Positions 1 through 5,059 of a stretch of 5,375 nt of DNA are shown here, one piece after another. Every line of letters begins with the position of its first letter. Position 1 is the first letter of the stretch. The notes beneath the pieces were generated by a model. The model was not told the DNA's origin, did no database searches, and saw only the letters and a program-made list of their open reading frames with translations. Made by a program: the position numbers and the translations under genes. This DNA is from Chloroflexota bacterium (lineage in GTDB: Bacteria > Chloroflexota > UBA5177 > JANWHV01): contig JANWHV010000110.1 in the NCBI GenBank assembly GCA_025450255.1, positions 1 through 5,375 on the forward strand. The letters run 5' to 3'.

Positions 1-236
1 CGCCGCGCGGCGTGCGCGTGAACGCGCTGTCTCCCGGCTATATGCGCACGGCGCTCACCGACCAGGTGTTGGAAAGGCAGCCCGCATTGAAGGAAACCTG
101 GGAACGGCTCACGCCGATGGGACGGATGGGCACGCCGCCGGAACTGCGCGGCTCGGTGGTGTACCTGGCGTCACGGGCTTCGTCGTACGTGACCGGCCAT
201 GCGCTGGTAGTTGACGGCGGCTATACGGTCTGGTGA
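1..236 (+). CDS. SDR-family oxidoreductase, C-terminal fragment (5' end outside window)
   Basis: This is the last 77 or so residues of a short-chain dehydrogenase/reductase, an NAD(P)-dependent Rossmann-fold enzyme of usually about 250 residues. The reading frame is open from base 3 and stops with TGA at 234-236. The fragment begins PRGVRVNALSPGY, the classical strand beta6 followed by the 'N-x-(L/V)-x-PG' motif that contacts the nicotinamide end of the cofactor. The end has the family's C-terminal signature: 'TPMGRMGTPPEL' (substrate-lid region), 'VVYLASRASSYVTG' and 'VVDGGYTVW'. The catalytic Ser-Tyr-Lys and the N-terminal glycine motif lie upstream of the window. The 'TPMGRMG-P-EL-G-VVYLAS-ASSY-TG' and 'DGGYT-W' pattern resembles polyol/ketose reductases (arabinitol, mannitol or sorbose type), but substrate cannot be fixed from the tail. 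It converges on the MarR gene with only 12 bp between the two stop codons. No terminator is seen there. Confidence 0.9.
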   Translation, partial: PRGVRVNALSPGYMRTALTDQVLERQPALKETWERLTPMGRMGTPPELRGSVVYLASRASSYVTGHALVVDGGYTVW

Positions 237-248
237 CTCTCTGAAGCC

Positions 249-743
249 CTAGGTTCGTTCCATGAATGCGGCCGCCGACGCGTCAAGCTCGGCGAGGACC
301 TGGTAGAGCCGGGCCAATTGTGGGGCGGTCCAGCCGTCCAGCATGCCGCGCATGGCGCTCGCGGCGCCGTCCCGCGCCGCGCTGAGCACGTCGGCGCCGA
401 GCGGCGTCACGCGGACCAGCACCTTTCGGCGATCTTTCTCGCTATGGGCGCGCACGCAGTAACCGTCCTCAACCAGGTCGTCCAGCGCGGCGGTGATCGC
501 CGCGCTGGAGGTGCAGGCTCGCCGGGCCAGCTCGCCGGGCTGGGCGCCGTCCGGATGCAGCTCATTGAGGTCTTGAATACTCATGAGCATGAATACTTGT
601 TGGGGCGTTAGCCGGCCGCCGCGCATCTGCGATTTGAAGACGCGGGAGAGGCGCGGCAGCACCTCGACGAGCTTCTGGATGCATGCATCCGGGCCGGGCG
701 CCTCGGCGCCGGCTTCGGTTTTATGGTCGATTACTACTGCCAT
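249..743 (-). CDS. MarR-family transcriptional regulator
   Basis: This is a 164-residue winged helix-turn-helix regulator, the normal size for MarR proteins, which bind palindromic DNA as dimers and leave it when a small ligand binds. The dimerisation helix lies around residues 20-40. 'LTPQQVFMLMSI' (45-56) leads into the DNA-binding domain. 'PGELARRACTSSAAITAALDDLVEDGY' (69-95) is the HTH with its recognition helix, and 'SEKDRRKVLVRVTPLG' (101-116) is the wing with the conserved D-R-R. The C-terminal helices (about 118-160) complete the dimer interface. It starts 9 bp after the stop of the exporter gene and has only a weak Shine-Dalgarno sequence (GGCAGG, inside the exporter's last codons), which suggests translational coupling. 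The likely role is repression of the exporter-marR operon through the TTGA/TCAA array in the leader; this is inferred from position. The ligand is unknown. Confidence 0.93.
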   Translation of the reverse strand: MAVVIDHKTEAGAEAPGPDACIQKLVEVLPRLSRVFKSQMRGGRLTPQQVFMLMSIQDLNELHPDGAQPGELARRACTSSAAITAALDDLVEDGYCVRAHSEKDRRKVLVRVTPLGADVLSAARDGAASAMRGMLDGWTAPQLARLYQVLAELDASAAAFMERT

Positions 744-752
744 AGCTATCTA

Positions 753-2264
753 TCAGCCTGCCATTTCGAGCGCTGCCGGCTCCTCGGCGGGCGCGTCGGC
801 CGGCGCGATCGCCGCCTGTGCCGCGTGATTGCGGCGGAGCGTGAAACTCAGGGCGATGCCGACCACGGTGGCCGCCACCACTATCATGATTGTATCGCTA
901 AACGCGCTCGCGAATAAATTGGCGATTGCCGGCGTGAAATGGTGGTCGGCATGGAGCGTGTTGGTAGCCTCGTGGAAACTGGGCCGCGACGCGACGACGG
1001 TGGCCAAACCGGCAATCGCCAGCGAGCCAACCACGTTTTGCAGGGCGGCGGTAAGCGAGGTCACGCGGCTGACCAGGTTACGCGGCGCGGCATTCAGCAC
1101 GTGCGTGCTCAACGGCATCATCACCATGGCCATGCCGGCGCCACGGAGCATAAGCGGCACGATCAGATCGGTGCCGGTGGTCGTTCCGCTGATCCGCGTG
1201 AGCAGATAGGTGCCGACGGCTACCAGGCTCAGGCCGATGACGGCGAGTGGCCGCGCGCCAAGCTTGTCGAATAGTCGCCCGCCGACCGGCATGAACGCCG
1301 CGGCGGTCAGCGCCTGGGCCACCATGACCAGGCCGGTGTCGAACGGTCCGTAGCCGCGCACCTGTTGCAGGAAGAGCGGGACCAGGAAGATGCCGCCGAG
1401 CAAGGCGATCTGGCCGGTCCATTGCACGATCACGGCGAGCGTGAAGTCAATGGACTTGAAGACCCGCAGCTCGAGCAGCGGTTTGACGGCGCGTAGCTCG
1501 ACCAGGATGAAGGCCGCCAGGGCGATGGCGCCGCCGACCAGTCCGGCAATGGTATTCGCCGAGGTCCAGCTCGTGGAGCCCTCACTGACGCCGTAGGAGA
1601 GCAGCACAAAGGAGAGCGGGCCAAGCACGATGCCGGGCAGGTCAAGCTCGCCGGCTGCTTGCGTGTTCACGAAGGGCAGCTTCCGGGTGCCGAGCCAGAG
1701 GGCGATGACGCCGATCGGCAGGTTGATCAGGAAGATCCAGCGCCAGGTGGCATATTCCACCAGCCAGCCGGAGAGGGTAGGGCCAAGGGCCGGCGCGAAC
1801 AGGATCGGGATGCCGATGGTGCCCATCACCACGCCGCGCTTCTCCGGCGGGCTGAGGCGATAGGTATAAGCGAGGCCAATGGGCATCACGAAGCCGCCGC
1901 CGAGCCCTTGCAAGACGCGGAAAACGATCAGCATATTGGTGTCTTGCGCGGTGGCGCACAGGGCCGAGCCGATGGTGAACAGAGCCAGCGCGATAAGAAA
2001 CACGCGCTTGGCGCCGAAGCGGTCCGACAGCCAGCCGGCCAGCGGGATAACGGCGGCCTGCGCGAGCATATAGCCGGTAAGCACCCACTGCAGGGACGGC
2101 AAGGTGCTGTTAAAATCCTTCACCAGAGTCGGCAACGCCACGTTGACGGCGGTAGTATCGAGGATAACCATGAACAAACCGACGATAATGGTCAGCAGCG
2201 GCATCAGAATAGCACGCATGCTGAACGGGGCGCCGGGTTCCGCGTACAGTGCTTGTGTCGACAT
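753..2264 (-). CDS. MFS multidrug-type exporter, DHA2 (EmrB/QacA) family, 14 TM
   Basis: This is a 503-residue inner-membrane proton-driven antiporter of the major facilitator superfamily, the expected length for 14-helix DHA2 exporters. TM1 carries the family's motif D1, 'LDTTAVNVALP' (35-45), with acidic Asp36 in the membrane. 'GWLSDRFGAKRVF' (77-89) is MFS motif A between TM2 and TM3. 'RVLQGLGGGFVMPIG' (116-130) is the TM4 motif B region. 'APALGPTLSGWL' (158-168) is the antiporter motif C in TM5, a mark of exporters rather than importers. A second, weaker motif A copy, 'GGRLFDKLGARPL' (328-340), opens the second half. The tail (about 478-503) is Ala/Pro/Glu-rich and cytosolic. The ATG is supported by a strong purine-rich ribosome site (GAGGAAAGAAGG) just upstream. 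It is first in an operon with the MarR gene. Substrate is unknown: a drug, dye, solvent or metabolite is typical. No EmrA or outer-membrane partner is present. Confidence 0.95.
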   Translation of the reverse strand: MSTQALYAEPGAPFSMRAILMPLLTIIVGLFMVILDTTAVNVALPTLVKDFNSTLPSLQWVLTGYMLAQAAVIPLAGWLSDRFGAKRVFLIALALFTIGSALCATAQDTNMLIVFRVLQGLGGGFVMPIGLAYTYRLSPPEKRGVVMGTIGIPILFAPALGPTLSGWLVEYATWRWIFLINLPIGVIALWLGTRKLPFVNTQAAGELDLPGIVLGPLSFVLLSYGVSEGSTSWTSANTIAGLVGGAIALAAFILVELRAVKPLLELRVFKSIDFTLAVIVQWTGQIALLGGIFLVPLFLQQVRGYGPFDTGLVMVAQALTAAAFMPVGGRLFDKLGARPLAVIGLSLVAVGTYLLTRISGTTTGTDLIVPLMLRGAGMAMVMMPLSTHVLNAAPRNLVSRVTSLTAALQNVVGSLAIAGLATVVASRPSFHEATNTLHADHHFTPAIANLFASAFSDTIMIVVAATVVGIALSFTLRRNHAAQAAIAPADAPAEEPAALEMAG

Positions 2265-2302
2265 GCGACCTTCTTTCCTCTACGTAACGATACTTCCACA
2301 CC

Positions 2303-2330
2303 TTGAGCATCAAATTGTTGAATTACTCAA
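2303..2330 (-). promoter_or_regulatory. Putative MarR operator: alternating TTGA/TCAA half-sites
   Basis: Four 4-bp half-sites alternate: TTGA (2303-2306), TCAA (2310-2313), TTGA (2318-2321), TCAA (2327-2330), with gaps of 3, 4 and 5 bp. The best single palindrome is TTGAATTACTCAA (2318-2330), with 10 of the 12 non-central positions symmetric. The array lies between the predicted promoter -10 box and the start codon of the exporter gene, covering about +1 to +28 of the transcript. A bound dimer there would block promoter clearance. MarR-family operators are AT-rich inverted repeats of this general form. That the linked MarR protein binds here is inferred. Confidence 0.55.
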
Positions 2331-2337
2331 TAGGTGA

Positions 2338-2366
2338 ACTATATTGGAAGTGAAAGGATTTGGCAA
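2338..2366 (-). promoter_or_regulatory. Sigma70-type promoter of the exporter-marR operon
   Basis: Read on the minus strand, a -35 box TTGCCA (2361-2366) is followed after exactly 17 bp by a -10 box TATAGT (2338-2343). Each differs from consensus at one position. The predicted start of transcription is near 2331, leaving a leader of about 67 nt that contains the TTGA/TCAA array and a good ribosome site. This is the clearest promoter in the window. Confidence 0.7.
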
Positions 2367-2426
2367 GGGGTGTGTAAAAAGAATTACAGGCCATAATTCG
2401 TTTGGCGGCTGTACTATCTTCGCGCG

Positions 2427-2432
2427 TACAAT
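2427..2432 (+). promoter_or_regulatory. Possible -10 box for xylA
   Basis: TACAAT (2427-2432) is the best -10-like hexamer upstream of xylA, one mismatch from consensus. The only -35-like sequence nearby (TTGGCG, 2402-2407) is 19 bp away and poor. Between here and the gene lie an AAGGAGG motif (2435-2441) that precedes no properly spaced start codon, and a GGTTT-G-AAACC palindrome (2469-2479). Treat as a weak candidate. The rest of the 240-bp divergent region (2265-2504) holds no gene. Confidence 0.25.
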
Positions 2433-2504
2433 GGAAGGAGGTTTGGCCGCGCTCGACGAGCCGGCGCTGGTTTGAAACCGCGATGAGACTGAAGGGGATG
2501 TGGC

Positions 2505-3677
2505 ATGAGCAACGATCCGTATACGCCCAGGCGCGAGGACCACTTTACCTTCGGACTGTGGACGGTCGGGAATCGCGGTGCCGACCCATTCGGTCCCATC
2601 GTGCGTCCGGCGATTTCGTCGACGCGCATCGTGGAGAAGCTTGCGGAGCTTGGCGCCTGGGGCGTCAACTTCCACGACAACGACCTGATCCCCTTCGACG
2701 CCACCGACGCGGAACGCACACAGATTATCGCGGAATTCAAGCGCGTGCTTGCCGCCACCGGCATGGTGGTGCCGATGGTTACGACCAATCTTTTCTCGCA
2801 CCCGATCTTCCGCGACGGCGCCTTTACCAGTCATGATGCCCGTGTGCGCGCCTTCGCGCTGCAGAAGGTCATGCGGAATATGGACCTGGGCGCGGAGCTT
2901 GGCGCCAGGATCTACGTCTTCTGGGGCGGCCGCGAAGGCTCGGAGACGAACGCCGGCAAGGATCCGCGAGACGGCCTGAAACGCATGCGCGAGGCGCTCA
3001 ACTTCCTGGCCGAGTATTCGATCGACCAGAACTACGGATACACGTTCGCCGTGGAGCCGAAGCCGAACGAGCCGCGGGGTGACATCTACCTGCCGACGGT
3101 TGGCCACGCGCTGGCCTTCATCACCACGCTCCAGCACCCGGAGATGTATGGCGTGAATCCCGAGGTGGCGCACGAAAAGATCTCCGGGCTTGACTTCTCG
3201 CACGGCGTGGCGCAGGCGCTCGACGCCGGGAAGTTGGTACACATCGATCTCAACGATCAGCTTCCGGGCCGCTTCGATCAGGATCTGCGCTTCGGCCAGG
3301 CCGATCCGCGCGGCGCGTTCTACCTGGTGAAGCTTCTTGTGGACGCGGGATACAAAGGGCCCAAGCACTACGACGCGCACGCGCTGCGCACCGAGGACGA
3401 AGATGGAGTGTGGGCGTTCGCGGCGGGGTGCATGCGCACCTACAAGATCCTGGAGGAGAAGGTCAGGCGCTTCAACGCCGACGCCGAGATTCAGGGTATT
3501 TTGCGCGAGTTGGCCAATCTGGGTTCCGGCGGCCCCACTGCCCCGGCTACCTACAGCCGCGAGGCAGCCGAGGCGCTGAAGGCCGCCCGCTTCGATACCG
3601 AGGCCATCGCCGCCAGGGGACTTGGCTATGAGCGCCTCGATCAGCTCGCTACCGAGGTGCTGCTGGGCGCGCGCTAA
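2505..3677 (+). CDS. xylA: Xylose isomerase (class I), EC 5.3.1.5
   Basis: This 390-residue cytosolic TIM-barrel enzyme converts D-xylose to D-xylulose (and D-glucose to D-fructose) by a metal-dependent hydride shift. Length and sequence fit class I, the shorter form of Streptomyces and Thermus. All key residues are present with a constant +3 offset from Streptomyces numbering: Trp19, His57 and Asp60 ('FHDND', ring opening), Trp140, Lys186 in '[10 protein letters not shown]', and Phe29, which reaches into the neighbouring subunit. The metal ligands are Glu184, Glu220, Asp248 and Asp290 (site 1) and Glu220, His223, Asp258 and Asp260 (site 2). '[25 protein letters not shown]' around 289-313 has the 'DAHALRTED' form I recall from Thermus, not the Streptomyces 'DFKPPRTED'. 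The ATG follows GAAGGGG (2491-2497) at 7-nt spacing. It diverges from the exporter operon. No xylB, transporter or XylR is adjacent, so it looks monocistronic here. Confidence 0.97.
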   Translation: MSNDPYTPRREDHFTFGLWTVGNRGADPFGPIVRPAISSTRIVEKLAELGAWGVNFHDNDLIPFDATDAERTQIIAEFKRVLAATGMVVPMVTTNLFSHPIFRDGAFTSHDARVRAFALQKVMRNMDLGAELGARIYVFWGGREGSETNAGKDPRDGLKRMREALNFLAEYSIDQNYGYTFAVEPKPNEPRGDIYLPTVGHALAFITTLQHPEMYGVNPEVAHEKISGLDFSHGVAQALDAGKLVHIDLNDQLPGRFDQDLRFGQADPRGAFYLVKLLVDAGYKGPKHYDAHALRTEDEDGVWAFAAGCMRTYKILEEKVRRFNADAEIQGILRELANLGSGGPTAPATYSREAAEALKAARFDTEAIAARGLGYERLDQLATEVLLGAR

Positions 3678-3875
3678 GCCATGCAGCGGTCGCGAAGGCT
3701 GGAAGGAGCGCGGGTGCCGATAGCCGAGCATTGCGCTTTGAATCACTAGGCGCCTTCAACGAAGTACGGTGCTTTTGCAGGGAAGTGTCCCAGGTGGATC
3801 ACCCCAGGTTCATGCCTCGCGGTGGCCGGACGCCGCGTCCATGTCTGGCGTGACGTCTGACCACCATCGGGCGGG
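3678..3875. other. Convergent intergenic region, no gene seen
   Basis: These 198 bp separate the convergent ends of xylA and the VOC gene. I see no credible coding frame and no classical terminator with a T-tract on either strand. The only secondary structures are short: GGACG-CCG-CGTCC (3828-3840) within a wider GGTGG...CCACC pair (3821-3825 with 3861-3865), which might form a weak stem. Termination of the two genes is therefore unexplained by sequence and may be Rho-dependent. Confidence 0.5.
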
Positions 3876-4226
3876 TCAGCCTTGCTTCGCGACCTGCAAC
3901 AGGAATTGGGTGGCGCCGGAGGGGTCCTTTATCGCAAGGGCGCGGCCAAAGGGCTCGTCGTGTGGCGGCGTGACGATCTCCACGCCGCGCGCCCGCAACT
4001 CCGCATGGGCAGCGTCGGCGTCATCCACGAACCACCACAGCTCGATCTTGTCGAGTCCCGCCTCGCTTTTGCTGACGGCAAAGGTCGCGCCGGCGCCCGG
4101 TTGCTTGAATTGCAGAAAGCCCGGCGCTTCCAAGTCCACGCTGAAGCCAAGTTTCTCGGTGTAGAACGCGCGCGCCGCCTCCACGTCGTCGACATGGAGG
4201 ATCACGTAGCGCAGTCCCTGGATCAT
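3876..4226 (-). CDS. VOC-superfamily (glyoxalase/bleomycin-resistance fold) protein
   Basis: This is a 116-residue single-module vicinal-oxygen-chelate protein; two beta-alpha-beta-beta-beta repeats are recognisable. The first holds 'YVILHVDDVEAARAFYTEKLGFSVD' (7-31). The second holds 'IELWWFVDDADAAHAELRARGVEIV' (61-85) and 'GRALAIKDPSGATQFLLQ' (94-111). Length is normal for the family. By alignment to the common pattern, the usual metal ligands are replaced: His by Tyr7, His by Glu62, and the final Glu of 'DPDGN-xx-EL' by Phe108. That argues against a glyoxalase I-type or dioxygenase activity and for a binding or unknown role. The start at 4226 is preferred because GGGAGG sits 6 nt upstream and the VOC fold begins at once. 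The frame stays open to 4358, but the extra 44 residues do not look like protein. A 5-codon ATG frame (4240-4223) ends in an ATGA overlap with this start. Function is not assignable. Confidence 0.9.
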   Translation of the reverse strand: MIQGLRYVILHVDDVEAARAFYTEKLGFSVDLEAPGFLQFKQPGAGATFAVSKSEAGLDKIELWWFVDDADAAHAELRARGVEIVTPPHDEPFGRALAIKDPSGATQFLLQVAKQG

Positions 4227-4282
4227 CGGTCGCCTCCCATTTTTTCCCGGCCATGACACCCTGTCCGCCAGGGCGCTGCATA

Positions 4283-4326
4283 AGCCTGCTTCCACTGTCG
4301 CAGGCTGTTGTGACAACCCTATGTCA
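4283..4326. repeat. Cluster of inverted repeats in the VOC/Uma2 divergent region
   Basis: Three inverted repeats lie end to end or overlapping in the 194-bp region between two divergent start codons. AGCCTGC (4283-4289) pairs with GCAGGCT (4300-4306) across a 10-nt loop, a perfect 7-bp stem. GTTGT-G-ACAAC (4307-4317) is a perfect palindrome around one base. TGACA (4311-4315) pairs with TGTCA (4322-4326) and shares bases with the second. A further CCCTG-N5-CAGGG lies at 4259-4273. Position between divergent genes fits operator sites; no binding protein is known. No clear -35/-10 pair is visible for either gene. Confidence 0.5.
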
Positions 4327-4420
4327 GTGGTGGCCGGCGATCGGTCGGCGTGTAACAAGGTTTACGCTTCCGGCGTTTGGGAGGGCGCGAACGTGTTACG
4401 ATTGCGGCAGGGAGGCGCAT

Positions 4421-4984
4421 ATGGTCGCACAACCCTCCGGCCCGTTCTGGACGGTCGAACAATATCTGGAGTTTGAGCGCCACAACGGATCGAAGCACGA
4501 GTATCACGACGGCTACGTCTACGCCATGGCCGGCGGCACGCAGGCGGATAGCCAGATCGCGGTAAACATGGTGTCACTACTGCGGGCGGCGGTGCGGGGC
4601 AGCGGGTGCCGGGCCTTGAACTCGGATATCAAGATACGTCAGTCCGCCAAGGACTACGTGTATGCCGCCGCCGTGGTTACGTGCGACCATCGTGACTACG
4701 TGCCCGGCCAGGATTGGATCGAGTATCCGACCCTTGTAGTCGAGGTCCTGTCGCCCTCGACCGAGAAGTACGATCGGGGCGCCAAGTTTGAGGGATACAA
4801 GCTGATAGCGGGCCTCCGCGAGTATATACTGATTGACTACCGGGGCCGCGCGGTCGCGGTATGGCGCCGCTCCGAATTGGACATGTGGTCCCAGACGGAA
4901 TGCGGCCCAGGCGACGACATACGGCTAGAGAGCGTCGGCCTGACTCTAACCGTGGACCAGATATACGAGGACAGCGGTATCTGA
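4421..4984 (+). CDS. Uma2-family (DUF820) PD-(D/E)XK-fold protein, active site apparently altered
   Basis: This 187-residue protein has the normal Uma2 length and pattern. Uma2 proteins carry a restriction-endonuclease-like fold and are mostly of unknown function. Order of motifs: 'TVEQYLEFER' (11-20), 'KHEYHDGYVYAMAGGT' (25-40, with Glu27 and Asp30), 'NSDIKIR' (67-73), 'VVEVLSPSTEKYDRGAKFEGY' (106-126, with Glu108, Asp118 and Lys122) and 'LREYILID' (132-139). The family's 'YPDVVVTC' strand, whose Asp is the expected metal-binding residue, reads 'YAAAVVTC' (81-88), so both Pro and Asp are Ala. The His usual in 'xxHxxI' reads Asp43. The protein probably cannot cut DNA by the usual mechanism, though the frame is intact. 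ATG at 4421 follows AGGGAGG by 5 nt; the frame stays open upstream to 4253 but lacks Uma2 sequence there. A weak TACGAT -10-like box is at 4397-4402. Uma2 genes are typically solitary and multicopy. Confidence 0.93.
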   Translation: MVAQPSGPFWTVEQYLEFERHNGSKHEYHDGYVYAMAGGTQADSQIAVNMVSLLRAAVRGSGCRALNSDIKIRQSAKDYVYAAAVVTCDHRDYVPGQDWIEYPTLVVEVLSPSTEKYDRGAKFEGYKLIAGLREYILIDYRGRAVAVWRRSELDMWSQTECGPGDDIRLESVGLTLTVDQIYEDSGI

Positions 4985-5014
4985 TACTCGCCCGGCCCCT
5001 GTTGGGGGCGAGTA
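4985..5014 (+). terminator. Hairpin directly after the Uma2 stop codon, possible terminator
   Basis: TACTCGCCC (4985-4993) is the exact complement of GGGCGAGTA (5006-5014), giving a 9-bp perfect stem with a 12-nt loop. The C-rich loop could also pair in a shifted register with the G run at 5004-5008. It begins at the base after the TGA stop. There is no T-tract afterwards (ATACATTG follows), so it is not a textbook intrinsic terminator. It may need a factor, or protect the transcript's 3' end. Confidence 0.5.
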
Positions 5015-5047
5015 ATACATTGCGCATCGGCCGTGGGCGCGGTGACC

Positions 5048-5053
5048 GATAAT
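5048..5053 (+). promoter_or_regulatory. Possible -10 box for a leaderless transcript
   Basis: GATAAT matches the -10 consensus at five of six positions and ends 6 nt before the ATG at 5060. A transcript from it would begin at or next to the start codon. No Shine-Dalgarno sequence precedes that ATG, which fits leaderless translation. No good -35 box is found at 16-18 bp. Confidence 0.35.
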
Positions 5054-5059
5054 AACGGC

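Noticed and set aside
1659..2306. A 215-codon plus-strand frame opposite the exporter gene
   Set aside because: The translation is low-complexity (Gln, Gly, His, Arg, Asp) and lies antisense to a clear 14-helix transporter.
2310..3746. A 478-codon open frame on the minus strand covering the whole of xylA
   Set aside because: It is antisense to a gene whose active-site residues are all conserved. The translation is rich in Arg, His, Val and Gly with no recognisable domain, as expected from the mirror of high-GC codon use. It has no ribosome site of note.
4223..4240. A five-codon upstream frame (ATG at 4240) ending in an ATGA overlap with the VOC start
   Set aside because: It is preceded by an A-run rather than a ribosome site, and its ATG overlaps the VOC gene's own Shine-Dalgarno, so it is most likely coincidence.
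4227..4358. A 44-residue N-terminal extension of the VOC protein
   Set aside because: The region has no family similarity, contains the inverted-repeat cluster, and the internal ATG at 4226 has GGGAGG at ideal spacing right before the fold begins.
4253..4420. An upstream extension of the Uma2 frame
   Set aside because: The extension has no Uma2 similarity and overlaps the inverted repeats; ATG 4421 has AGGGAGG 5 nt upstream and the family's usual N-terminus.
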